A stretch of DNA of 64,000 bases from Rhizophagus clarus (Eukaryota > Glomeromycota > Glomeromycetes > Glomerales > Glomeraceae). The notes below the pieces were generated by a model. That model saw only the letters and a program-made list of their open reading frames with translations. It did no database searches and was not told the DNA's origin. The stretch lies in assembly GCA_015698045.1 (NCBI GenBank), contig BLAL01000288.1, positions 1 to 64,000 on the forward strand, read 5' to 3'. A program made the translations under genes and the position numbers. Below, one piece after another: positions 54,071 to 64,000 of the stretch; the first letter of the stretch is position 1, and every line of letters begins with the position of its first letter.

Positions 54071-56399
54071 CTTCCACATAATCATTATTTTCCACATCCA
54101 AATCTGGTGGAAATATATTAATATGATCCATAGTTTTCATGTTACGTTTTAAAAATACCATTTTACCTAATAAAGCAGGATCCAATAAGCTTCTTTTTGC
54201 TGTAATGTGGTTTCCTGCATCTGAGAAAAGTCATTCAGAAGCTACAGAAGTAGCAGGAATTCCTAAATATTTTCATGCAATAATAAAAAGAACTGGATAA
54301 ATTTCCTGTTTTGATTTCCACCAATCTAATGGGTTTTTATTTTCCCTAGCAACTGGTAAAAGAAAATAAGTAGTAATTTCATCAGCTATTGCTGATGATG
54401 AAGTAGAACTTTCTTTTGTTTGAAACACTTTTTTTACTTTTTGTTGACGTCTTTCTTGACGCTCATGTAAAGATCTTATGCTAGGAGTTGAACTTGTTGA
54501 GGTAGTTGAAATTGTTGAAATTGTGGATGATGGTGGAGTACTAGTTTGTTGCTGCATTTCTCTCTTTAATTGATCATATTGTATTTGTAAACTTGAATGA
54601 ATTTTTACTTTTGTTTCTTCATCAGTTATAAAATTAAGATCTTTATACCTTGGATCCAAAAGTGCTGCCATAATGCCAAACTCATCTGGCATTGCCCAAT
54701 AATGTTTCAAACCTAAATAAATTTTATTTTTTACATTTTTTAATACTTCTGAAATATTACTATAATCTACTTCAATTTGTGAACTTTCTTCTTCTACTAT
54801 ATCAGAATTAATAGTATTATCATCTGAATCTTCTAATACTTCATATGAATTATCAGATGGTTTTAAAGAATTTGTGAGATCTGTAATAATAGGAAACATT
54901 TGACTTAATGTAACATAAGTATTTCCAGAAAAATCTCGTGTAGCTTTCTCAAATGGTGCCAAAATGTTACATAATTCATCTAATAACTCCCATTCATTAT
55001 CTTTTATCATAATTTTTTTTAATCTAATTCCATCAGTTTTTTCTTCAGATATAAGAGAACAAGACAAGTTTACACTAAGTTGAAGCACAGCATATTGAAG
55101 AAAAATCAGCCGATCCCATGCCAAATATGAAGAGTTCCACCTTAAGTAATTAAATAACAATAATTATATAAATTAGGATAAAATTTATTAAATAATTAAA
55201 TTGAATTAAAATATTTACCTAGTAGATATATCTTGTATTAAATGTAATGGTTCTTCATAACCAATCTCTTTTTGCACTTTAATCAATCGTTCAATTTGTT
55301 TTTGAGTAGAAAAAAAATTTATTAGTTGTTTTGTACATGATACCAAATTTTCTACAACTTTTAATCCTTTACTAATTGCCAGCTGCAAAGTATGAGCAGC
55401 ACATGAGAGTCTTTTAATTGGTGTTAAATCTCGAATAGCAGCTACTACATTTGCTCCATTGTCTGTTGTTATTGATATAACAAGATTTTCAATTTCCCAC
55501 TTTTGCATAGCATTTTTAATACCTTCAGTAATTGCTTTTGCAGTAAGTGGTGTTGGAAAATAGGATATTTCAAGCAAAACATCCATTATTTCAAAATTTT
55601 TATTGATCCAAGTTGCTGTTAAGCCTAAATATCCATGTTTTGAACGAGAAGACCACAAATCAGTAGTTAAAGATATTGATTGAGCGGTTTTTAAAAGCAG
55701 TTTCAATTTTTCTTTATTATACCCATAACTGCGAGCAATCATCATTCTTAATTTTTTTTCTCCAGGAACTGTAAATTGTGGATCTATAATATACATATGC
55801 TCAATATATGCCTTTTGAGTTATGGTTGATAATGGTTGAGTTGTAAGTAAAATCCACCGTAGTGTTGATAATTCTTTTTCTTTTTGTCCATTTTTATTGG
55901 ATGCAGATTGAGTATGCATTGGTGATATAATGCCGCTTTCTAGAGGTGGTATAATTCCATGTTTAACAAAATGGTAACTGAGATTTTCTGTAAACCCATC
56001 ATATTTGTAATTTTTTGAGCATTTTTCTCTATCATCTAATAAAAACTGACAATATGCACGTATTTCTCCTTTATCATTTTGTTTTCTAATAAAATAATCC
56101 CATACCCAACTTACTTTTGTTTGTGGTTTAATTATTGCAGCAGTTTGTTTAAAGGGATTTGAATCATTTGGTGCTCGATCTGTTGATTCTAGTGTAGTAT
56201 TTATCATTTTTTGTTTTCCAAGGGCTTTAGATAATTTTGCAGGACGTCCTCTTTTTTTCTTTGCTAGTGGTGTTGGAGTAATTTCAACAATTTCATCACT
56301 AGAACCTTCATTTTCACTTAAGGTAATAATGTAATCTTGATCATTATTATTTTCCATAATTTTGTGAATTATTTTAGCTTTCAATAAAATAAACTTTAA

Positions 56400-56975
56400 T
56401 TGAAATTATGAAAAATTCAACAAGGGAATGTACAGTATTTATTAATCTTTATTATGGCTTAGAACTGAATTAACTGTAATTTTATTTGTAAAAGTTTTAA
56501 TAAATAAATAATAATTGCCATAAATCAATAGGTCTAAATAATAAATTTACCTGATTAATATTGTAAAATTTTACAAAATTTTATTGCTACAAATTTAATA
56601 AATTCCATGAAATTAATAATACGAAATTAATTAAACAAATTCCACGAAAATAATTAAACAAAGACATAAATGAAGTTAATTACAAAATTAATTAAGAAAA
56701 TACTATGATATTAAACTAATAAACACTATGAAATTAATTAAGCAAATGCCACGAAAATAATTAAATAAAGCCATAAATTTAAGCCACAAAATTAATTAAA
56801 TAAATTCTACAAAATTATTTAAATAGGTGCCACGAAACTAATTAATAAAGCCACACATTTAAGCCACAAAATTAATCAAAATGACACAAATTTAATTAAA
56901 TAAATGCCACGAATTTAATTAAATCTATGCTATGAATTAAATCTAATATATGCTATAAATTTCTTGATTTACAAA
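56400..56975. repeat. Repetitive upstream region of hAT-3
   Basis: Repeated GCCACGAAAATAATTAA/GCCACAAAATTAATTAA-type units (56560-56960) upstream of the transposase start. No gene seen. Confidence 0.6.
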
Positions 56976-57118
56976 AAAAAAATTGTATAATTTTTATCTG
57001 AATTTCAGTTTCTATCCAGATATATCCAGATTTTTATCCGAACTGGATTATCCGGATAAAAACTGGATAATTTTTTTAATTTATCCAGATAACGGTTTCT
57101 ATCCGGATCAAAACACTA

Positions 57119-58030
57119 TCGGTCACCCATATGTAATTCCAGCTTTTCCCTGTCATGTTCTAATTAAAATGCGCAATGAATTTCCTACACAACAGAATGC
57201 CAGACGTCAGTTAAGGTTTGGCAATCTTTTTCAAGAAAACATGCCTGTTCGAGATTTCTATGATAAAGTTAGACGAAGTGCTGAGTTATTAGGCTATGGT
57301 AATGATGTTTTAGTTAATCAGTTTCTAAGGGGTCTGAATGATGATTGTGCTATTGAGGCTGAAAGGATTGGTGCTGAACGGGATATAGAAGAATTGGTAG
57401 GTCTTCTTAAACGAGTTGAAAAAAGAAAGGCTGAATTACGTCTTGGTAGAGAAAGACGAGAAAATATACAGTATCAGAGGGATAGACAAATTATTCCAGA
57501 GCAATTGCCACCAGTTAGTCAGGAGCCAGTTATATTAAAACCAGTCCAACATCATGCAGTTACACAAGGAGAGATGAATCATTTATTACAACAACAGGCT
57601 GAAACTTTTCAATTCCAAATTCATCAATTACAGGAGAGTCTTAAGGCTCGAGATGTAAAGCCTGTTTATAGACCTAAGCCTAAGCCTACGCCTCGATATC
57701 ATGATGATTGGGATGATATTCCTGATGAAGCTTTTAATCCGCCTGATGAAGATGAGGTTGATAATAGGCATTTATAACAGCTATTTGATTATGCATCAGG
57801 TGAACCTGCTCCTAGAAATACATTAGCACAAAGATTAGCTGGTAAGATTGCTAAAAGAATCGCAAAAGCTAGAGAAAGACGTGAAGATGCAGAGTTAAAT
57901 AGGGCAATGCGTGAACTTTTCTTGGATGATCATGATGATCCTATGGATACTTCCAATGCTATTCGAGGTGTACCTATAGAACTTGTTCAAGGTGAGAATG
58001 GAGAAATTATGCTTGTCCAAAAAAAAAGAT
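57119..58030 (+). CDS. Gag-like region of element 2
   Basis: Counterpart of the second half of the element 1 protein: VLIKMRNEFPTQQNARRQLR, DFYDKVRRSAELLGYGNDVL, FLRGLNDDCAIEAERIGAER, then the Gln-rich coiled coil and acidic tail. Only the C-terminal portion is present. Confidence 0.6.
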
Positions 58031-58049
58031 AGTTTCAAATAAAGGTAAG

Positions 58050-58718
58050 ATGTCAAACCCTAGTTCTGCATCTAAATCGACATCTAAATCGACATCTAAA
58101 TTGACATCTAAATTGACTGGCATGGTGAAAATTCCACCAACAAACTTTACTAAAACGGAGTTTATAAATCTCCTAAAGCTTGCTGATATCAGAAAGATTA
58201 TTCAGAAGATCGTCTATAAAATATTAGAAAATTATGAAAGCACTCCTCAAGAACAACCAGAAGTACAAGAGGAATATTTAGGTCCAATGGCTATGGATAT
58301 TGATGTTGCTCGATTAGAAAATACTAAGGATCTTTTGGCTATAAATGGAATTGTAAATGGGGTAGATATTCAGTGTTTAGCAGATTCCTGTGCTAATGTC
58401 TCTTGGATCCAAGAAGAAGCAGTTCCAGAACTAAAACTAAAAGCTGATAAATCTATAAAGCATAGCATTACTGGTGCGTCAGGGCCAAGTGAAACACTTG
58501 GTATAATAAAAAATGTATCGATAGAGCTTTTACCAGGATGTATTATTAAAGAAGACCTTGTAGTTCTGAAAGGATATAAGCATAGAGAAATTGGTTTAAG
58601 CCGAACATGTCTTAAAAGGTATAATTATGATATTCATGAATCTAGAAAACATATCGCTCTTACTTGCAATAATAAAGACTATTTTATTCCCATAATTACA
58701 GATGCAAATCGAACATAA
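58050..58718 (+). CDS. Retropepsin-like protein of element 2
   Basis: Begins with a Ser/Lys/Thr repeat (SKSTSKSTSKLTSKLTG), then aligns with the element 1 protein: DIQCLADSCANVSWIQEEA, SITGASGPSETLGIIKNVSI, VVLKGYKHREIGLSRTCLKR. Full-length frame. Confidence 0.6.
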   Translation: MSNPSSASKSTSKSTSKLTSKLTGMVKIPPTNFTKTEFINLLKLADIRKIIQKIVYKILENYESTPQEQPEVQEEYLGPMAMDIDVARLENTKDLLAINGIVNGVDIQCLADSCANVSWIQEEAVPELKLKADKSIKHSITGASGPSETLGIIKNVSIELLPGCIIKEDLVVLKGYKHREIGLSRTCLKRYNYDIHESRKHIALTCNNKDYFIPIITDANRT

Positions 58719-58751
58719 AAAAAATATAAAATTAGATCTATTCAACATATT

Positions 58752-59340
58752 CTAAGGGTAATCTGGATCTTCATCAAAATCACTTAAATCTTCCGAATAC
58801 TCTGATTGCCAGTTTGCAGGATCATCTGGATCTTCATCTCCCCAGTAATCTGGTTGCCAAATTGGTTCTTCAAACCATATTGGGATTTCATAAGGGTCTA
58901 ATCCATTAGCTAGTATTCGAATATTATCAAGTATACGATTTTTTTCTTTTCCATCTTTCTTATATGCAAATCCACCTTGTAATAAAATTTTTTCTATCTC
59001 TACTTGATATGCAAAGGCTTTTTCTTTTTTATCGGCCAAATCCATATATTTTTTATATAGAGAATCTTTAAGAGCTCTATTTGTACCTGAACATTTAGTA
59101 TAAGTATAATCTAATTCTTTACCACTATTCTTATAATCTTCTACAGCTTTCCAGTAATCTTCCTCTGCAAGCTGATCAAGATGATATATGATGTTACGAG
59201 CAATTTCATGTATCTGAAATATATCTGTTCTCTCGAATGAAGTATTAACAATGTGGCTGGTTTCCTTGATTGAAGTATTTAGCTAATTTTCTACCCATTT
59301 TGAGGATATATCTAAGAATGTAGCAATGTCAGTATACATT
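58752..59340 (-). CDS. Acidic helical protein region of element 2
   Basis: Counterpart of 46769-47425, with the same Lys-rich middle (KILLQGGFAYKKDGKEKNR) and acidic Trp/Pro tail. Degraded in its N-terminal half. Confidence 0.5.
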
Positions 59341-59450
59341 TTTTAGTATATAATAGATATGTTTAATTTTGAATATTTATTATATGATTTACTTTATTAT
59401 ACCCTTATCTTTAATTATAATTTTAGGATTTTTCGAAAAAAAAATCGTAA

Positions 59451-59771
59451 TTAACCCTCTTTTGTCGCTTCTCTTAAATATCTCTTAATATAAGTCTGAA
59501 CATTCTCATTAGCATCTAAAATTTTAAGACCAAGTTTCTTAGCTTTCTTATTCATAGCCGTCTTCTTTCTTTTTTTCTTAGTGTCTAGAATTTCTCTTTT
59601 ACTATGTGTTTTAATCTCCCAATTTTCACCAGTAAGAGTGTTCTTATGTGTTCCACAAATAATACAATCACCATGAATTCTATATCGACCTTTATCAGTC
59701 ATATTCTGAACTTCTGAAGACGTTTCTGTCTTCTTTTTACACTTTACACAATATATCTCTGTCATGATCAC
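59451..59771 (-). CDS. DUF5679-like Zn-ribbon protein of element 2
   Basis: 106 residues starting MIMTEIYCVKCKKKTETSSE, nearly identical to the element 1 protein, but on the minus strand relative to Gag (it is on the plus strand in element 1). Basic tail KKRKKTAMNKKAKKLGLK. Confidence 0.7.
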   Translation of the reverse strand: MIMTEIYCVKCKKKTETSSEVQNMTDKGRYRIHGDCIICGTHKNTLTGENWEIKTHSKREILDTKKKRKKTAMNKKAKKLGLKILDANENVQTYIKRYLREATKEG

Positions 59772-59810
59772 AAATTTAAATTCTATAAGTAAATCTTTAA
59801 TTTAAGCAAT

Positions 59811-60908
59811 ATGACCCCTTTAGAGAGGTATTACAAATTTTATAACCTATCAGGAGTACCAGCACGTCTTCTTAAAGATCAAGAGCATTATAACATCTAT
59901 CGAAAACCTCTTAAAGAAAAAAGATCTGAACGTTCAAAAGTAATCGTTTGGAAAGAAAATGCTACCCAGCAGTCTGATTTAGGAGAAATGCCTATAGATC
60001 CCAAAGGATACCATTATTTTCTCGTAGTAGTAGAAATATCCAGAAGACGAGTAGATGCTGAGCCTATCAAAAATAAGACAGCTAATAGAGTATTAAAAGC
60101 ATTTATTAAAATATATGGACGTAGTCGTATCCAACCTCCTATTCATAGACTAAAAACTGATTCTGGTTCAGAATTTACTAACTCACAAATACGTGATTTT
60201 TTCCTTAATAGCATTGGAGTTATGATGAGATTTGGCAAACCTGGACGTCACAAACAGCAGTCATATGCAGAAAGGGCAATTCAGACTATACAAGAACCAC
60301 TTCTTAAAAGGATGACAGCACAGGAACTAAAAACTGGTGAGACATCGGTTGAATGGTCTGAAGATTTCCATGATATAGTAAGATTAGTAGATGAACAGTG
60401 GCAAAGAGACCCGCCTAAAATCCCAGAAGGTTCACCTAAAATTGATAAAAATACAGAGTTACTACTAGAAGGGACACTAGTTCGAACCAAACTTCTTGAA
60501 CCTATATCAGTACTTGAAAAAAAAGTACATGGTAAGTTTAGAACAGGAGATATTAAATGGGATCCAAAAGTTCGTATAATTAAAAAACTTATCCTTTCTC
60601 CTGAACAACCGCCTACATATTTACTTGATGGACCACATGGCAGGTTAGGAGTATCTAGATGTGCATATACTAGAAAAGAACTGCAAGTCATTTCTATCAA
60701 CGAAAAGCCTTCACCTGATTCAGTAATAAGAGGTCAGCCAGAAAGATATGTACCTGAGAAAATTCTCAACCACCGTACTAGAAAGGGTCAGCTCCAATAC
60801 TTAGTCAAATGGGAGCGCTATCCAGAAGACGAATCTACATGGGAGCTAGCTAATAAATTACAAGAAGACGTCCCCAATCTAGTACACATTTATAATAATA
60901 CAAAATAG
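59811..60908 (+). CDS. Chromodomain integrase of element 2
   Basis: 365 residues, about 93-95% like the element 1 integrase by eye. Same D, D, E blocks (QQSDLGEMPIDPKGYHYFLV; KTDSGSEFTNSQIRDF; GRHKQQSYAERAIQTIQ) and chromodomain (QLQYLVKWERYPEDESTWEL). It has a short insertion after WQRDPPKI. Orientation is opposite to that in element 1. Confidence 0.9.
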   Translation: MTPLERYYKFYNLSGVPARLLKDQEHYNIYRKPLKEKRSERSKVIVWKENATQQSDLGEMPIDPKGYHYFLVVVEISRRRVDAEPIKNKTANRVLKAFIKIYGRSRIQPPIHRLKTDSGSEFTNSQIRDFFLNSIGVMMRFGKPGRHKQQSYAERAIQTIQEPLLKRMTAQELKTGETSVEWSEDFHDIVRLVDEQWQRDPPKIPEGSPKIDKNTELLLEGTLVRTKLLEPISVLEKKVHGKFRTGDIKWDPKVRIIKKLILSPEQPPTYLLDGPHGRLGVSRCAYTRKELQVISINEKPSPDSVIRGQPERYVPEKILNHRTRKGQLQYLVKWERYPEDESTWELANKLQEDVPNLVHIYNNTK

Positions 60909-61558
60909 GTTATATTTTTTTTGGTATATTTGTATGCTATTGGAAGGCGCAGTCTTAGGGCAATAGGTCATCTGGTATGAGAACTGATGATCTGTATATA
61001 TAGGAGATCAGACCAGAGTCATCAACCTAGGAGAGATGTTATATATACCAAATATTTTGGTCTAAAGAGCGGGTATTGCTCTTAGGACCAAATTAGGACC
61101 ACTTTTTAGACTAGGAAAATAGTGAAATTGGCATTCTGAAGGCTTTAGAAATGTAAAATCGATACTTTTAGATCTGGTCCTTTGGTCTGAGAAATTTTTC
61201 CAAAAAGTTTTATATATATAGCGTTATATATGTATATGGTGTCTGGAGTTGGATAATATTTTTGGGAATTGTCTTTAGACCATTAGACCACACTGATGTT
61301 GTATATGATTTTGCCTTTATTTCGCTGATTTAATGGTAATTTGATATGTTTTCTGGTCTGAGGACTGGTCTGAGGATGGTCTGAAGAGTATATATACGAG
61401 TTCAGACCAGGGGATATGGTATTTATCTATGGTATTGTTAAAGACACGCTGTAAAGGCGCTGGGAGGCTAACTGGATAGGAGATCTGGTATGGATCCAAA
61501 CGGAGTTGGGATGTATACTGGGGCTTGACCCAGGCGACCAGAGGTGAGCCCCGACGAC
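60909..61558 (-). repeat. Terminal region (presumed TIR) of element 2
   Basis: No gene. Shares the outline of the element 1 TIR: an outward TATATATAGGAGATCAGACC box, GGTATTTATCTATGGTATTG, GCGCTGGGAGGCTAACTGGA and a GC-rich end. The sequence otherwise is different. GGTCTGA-type motifs are repeated many times (61050-61410). The matching left end is outside the preserved part. Confidence 0.65.
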
Positions 61559-62062
61559 ACTAATCGGTTGCGTCTTAATTGGATCTTAATTGGATTTTAA
61601 TTGAACACTGTAGTCGGTATTAAATAATAATTAAACGTAATTAATGGTGGTGTTTTTTTTGGTTCTAATGTGATCCTTTTTTTATAAGAGATACCGATTT
61701 AATAAAAATCATAATTTTTGCATACAATTGTATTTGCATATAATGTTTATTGTCTATTTTGTCTATTATAGTGGCAGTTAGCTATATTGTATAACATTAC
61801 ATCATATAAGAACAATCTATATCTATATAAGTAACGTTTAGACAAAAACCAGATGCAAAGTAGCTGTATGTTTAAGTTCTAGTGTTACATTAAAGAAAAA
61901 TTTCTTGTTGTGTTGCATAAAAGATCAGTCGTATTCTCCTTAAAACTTTTTTTTGCCAAATTATGAAATTTAGGAATGGAGATTTTTTTGTGCATATCTG
62001 AAAAAAAAAGCGAATTTTCAAGTTGATATAAAATTGGTAGACTTTTTCTTGTATTTTAAAAA
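61559..62062. other. Spacer before Tnp2 copy C
   Basis: AT-rich; short repeats of TTAATTGGATCTTAATTGGA at its start. Presumably includes the upstream part of the Tnp2 element. No gene seen. Confidence 0.4.
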
Positions 62063-64000
62063 ATGGTATTTTGCATATGTCAAGAGTGTAAAGCATTAAA
62101 TATTGAAGCTGGTGGTCGAAAAGTTAGTGCTATTACAAAATGGAGACACAAAAAAAAAGAAAACGAATAGAAAACTTATTTAGAAAATTATGATTCAATT
62201 TTTTCAACGAACGATCAAGAAACTGAAATGTAAGTATTATTAGGTTATTAAATACCTAAGTGTTAATTTAGTAAAAATGCTTAATATTCTATTCAGAGAA
62301 CCTGTACAAAATTAATATCAGCAACAAGATATTTTTCAACGAGATAATCAAGTCGAAAGTGAAGATTTAGGCACTGATTCTAGTTATAAAAGGTATATCC
62401 AAACAATGATTTTCCTCTATGTCCTGTTAAAAATTGTGATTCTGACTGTCAGATTCTTCTACCATTTCTTTAATTAGCTCACAAAAATTAGATGATGATA
62501 ATAATGATTTAGAAGAATCGCTAAGTGATAACAATAATGATGATTTAGAAGAATTGCTGAGTGATAATGATAATGATAATTTAGAAGAATTGCTAAGTGA
62601 TAATGATGATTTAGAAGAATTGCTAAGTGATAATGATGATTTAGAAGAATCACTAAGTAATATCGATAACAATAATTTGGAAAAATCGCTAAGTGAAATG
62701 TCTATAGATGAACATGTAATCGATAATTCTAATAAAACTGGTAAAAATTTTTGATTTATTTACCGGATTTATATAATTTTTTAATTTTACAAAGCTAATA
62801 TATTTTTTATTATTCCATGATATCAGAACTTTCTGAATCGATGATTCTTGCTTTGCGTTTACTAAATTTAAAATGTAAACACAATTTTACAAATAATGCT
62901 TTCACTGATATCCTTAATCTTATTGGAAGCGATTTAGGCGAAGGGTCTACACTTTATTTAGCAAAAGAAAGATTAAATAGATTAGTTAATTTAAAACTAA
63001 AACATGTCAATATGTGTAAAAATTTGTGCTGTGCTTTCACGGGAATTTATATTAATGATGTAACTTGTTATTTTTGTAATTCAGAAAGATATATTATCAG
63101 CTATAATTCCAAAAAGCCACAAAAACCACAAAAAACTGCAATGTATTTTCTATTACTAGATAAATTTCGCATTCAGTATGCAGATTCAGAAAGAGTACTT
63201 AAATTGTGATATAGGAGTCAAAGAGAAAAATGTAATAATGGATATAGTGATATTTTTGACGGAGATCTATACAAAGAACTAGTAAAAGATAGTTTTTTTC
63301 CCAATAAAAGAGACATAGCGCTAATAGGATCAACTGATGAATACCAGATATTCAAGCAGAAGACAGATAGTTGCTGGATTGTAATGTTTATAAATGCAAA
63401 TCTTTCTCTGTCAGTTCGTGTAAAAAAAGAAAATCTATTAATTTCAGCAATTATTCCCAGTTCTAATCAACCTAAAGATTTCAATTCATTTTTACGACCT
63501 ATTATAGACGAGTTAAAAATTCTTCAAGGTAATATTAATGAACTGTACTATATTAATTAAATTAATATATTAATAGATAATATTTATTTTAAATTGTAGA
63601 AGGAGTATTTATATACGATGCAGTATTAAAAGAAAGTTTTACATTACGATGTCATGTTGTGATGTGAACAGGAGATATGCCCGCTATATCAAAATTAATG
63701 TGCATGACAGGCCATAACGCATATCTTGATTGTAGATTTTGTTATTTAAAAGGTGTATATTCTGAAGAATCTAGATATGTATATTTACCATGTTCTATGC
63801 CAAGAACTAGTAATATTACGGATTTTGACCCTAAAGAACTTCTAAAACATACCAAAAATAACTTTTTAAATGATATAAGCAAGATTATAAATGAAACTAA
63901 TAGGACAACAAGATTATCATACATTAAGAAAACAGGTATAATTAATTTTATAAAATTAATTTTTAAGTCTAATTGTATTTTAACGATATCATATTTTAAA
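62063..64000 (+). pseudogene. Tnp2 transposase (copy C), running off the window
   Basis: Start ATG 62063. The N-terminal zinc-finger-like segment (CICQECKALNIEAGGRK ... WRH) has a TAG after KKKENE. An acidic linker with a 10-residue repeat (DNDDLEELLS) lies at about 62490-62690. Then: LALRLLNLKCKHNFTNNAF, HVNMCKNLCCAFTG, CYFCNSERY, FDGDLYKELVKDSFFPNKRD, STDEYQIFKQKTDSCW, PKDFNSFLRPIIDELKI. The exon starting near 63601 has GDMPAISKLMCMTGHNAY, CRFCYLKGVYS. Two TGA codons: 63207-63209 (copy A has Tyr/Arg context, probably CGA) and 63665-63667 (copy A has Trp). The catalytic core continues beyond 64000. Confidence 0.8.

Larger units (their letters stand above)
53314..56384 (-). pseudogene. hAT-3 transposase with BED zinc finger
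   Basis: Exon 1 56384-55219 (the ATG at 56354 is a likely alternative start), intron 55218-55141, exon 2 from 55140 down to the stop at 53316-53314, with the MITE inside its last codons. Features: AT-hook-like KKRGRPAKLSKALGK; BED finger SWVWDYFIRKQNDKGE, YCQFLLDDREKCSKN; core blocks LTTDLWSSRSKHGYLGLTAT, SITTDNGANVVAAIRDL, RLSCAAHTLQLAISKGLK; STRWNSSYLAWDRLIFLQY across the intron; MAALLDPRYKDLNF; and the C-terminal NPLDWWKSKQEIYPVL, KYLGIPATSVASE, LFSDAGNHITAKRSLL. Two TGA codons (54275-54273 and 54233-54231) sit where Arg is usual (the second in SER_LFSDAG), so CGA to TGA is likely. Otherwise open. Confidence 0.87.
52946..57118 (-). mobile_element. hAT-3 DNA transposon
   Basis: 4173 bp with short imperfect inverted ends TAGTGTTTCGATC and (right, reversed) TAGTGTTTTGATC, matching the YARNG hAT pattern. 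ATCCGGATAA/ATCTGGATAA motifs are dense at both ends. Transposase on the minus strand. A nested MITE lies at 53357-54070. The bases outside the ends (TTGTTTAG and TCGGTCAC) do not match, and the two flanks belong to different elements (Tnp2 copy B and Polinton-like element 2). Confidence 0.82.
57119..61558 (+). mobile_element. Polinton-like element 2 (fossil, right third only)
   Basis: Starts abruptly within the Gag-like part next to hAT-3 and ends at a GTCGTCGGGG-type terminus (reversed) at 61558. Parts: Gag-like, retropepsin-like, acidic helical protein (minus), DUF5679-like (minus), chromodomain integrase (plus), and a terminal region of about 600 bp. The proteins are very similar to those of element 1, so the two are the same family, but the terminal repeat is clearly diverged. 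Heavily truncated and with a few further breaks. Confidence 0.85.

Noticed and set aside
1-64000. tRNA, rRNA or other structural RNA genes
   Set aside because: I looked for cloverleaf-like and GC-rich conserved stretches and found none convincing; a covariance-model scan would be needed to exclude them.

Overview
ORGANISM. The window is very AT-rich nuclear DNA of a eukaryote with short introns (about 70-90 bp, GT...AG). It has almost no housekeeping content and is packed with transposable elements. The mix points to an arbuscular-mycorrhizal fungus of the Rhizophagus type (Glomeromycotina): Tnp2/Plavaka-like DDE transposases, several hAT families, Ty3/Gypsy with long accessory ORFs, a Polinton/Maverick whose polymerase carries an N-terminal OTU-like domain, and RS/His-rich trihelix genes. 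The species is my inference; no rRNA or marker gene is present. LAYOUT. 1-12 kb: a truncated Tnp2-like transposase on the minus strand (1240-2562), a six-exon RS-rich/acidic protein gene (4232-6233), small repeats, a 36-bp minisatellite (8960-9665) and an intact-looking two-exon trihelix gene (11124-11748). 12.5-29.7 kb: a Tnp2 (CACTA-like) transposase gene split by a 13.7-kb insertion. The insertion is a Ty3/Gypsy LTR element (14347-28065, ACGC target duplication, two 507-bp LTRs). Its 3' LTR was later hit by a hAT element (22769-27580, 8-bp target duplication), which itself took a MITE (22954-23375). 30-35.6 kb: a Q-rich gene cut by a second hAT element (30803-35575) that also carries a trihelix gene. 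35.7-52 kb: a satellite array with a unit of about 375 bp, split by a 13.9-kb Polinton-like element (35921-49849) with terminal inverted repeats (TIRs) of about 560 bp and an ATAAT target duplication. 52-57.1 kb: a second decayed Tnp2 copy abutting a third hAT element (52946-57118), which carries its own nested MITE. 57.1-61.6 kb: the right-hand third of a second Polinton-like element of the same family. 62-64 kb: a third Tnp2 copy running off the window. HOW THE PARTS RELATE. The Polinton-like fossils combine a replication module (SF3 helicase, protein-primed-type PolB, A32-like ATPase) with a module that looks retroelement-derived (Gag-like protein, retropepsin-like domain, chromodomain integrase), plus a DUF5679-like Zn-ribbon and a 2-cysteine-adaptor-like protein. 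I could not recognise a jelly-roll capsid by eye. This chimeric content, and an integrase/DUF5679 block that is inverted between the two copies, are the most unusual things in the window. Many nonsense codons in the plain DNA transposons and in the RS-rich gene read TGA where homology or context predicts CGA (Arg), which fits deamination of methylated CpG. LTR and Polinton elements are described only as fossils.
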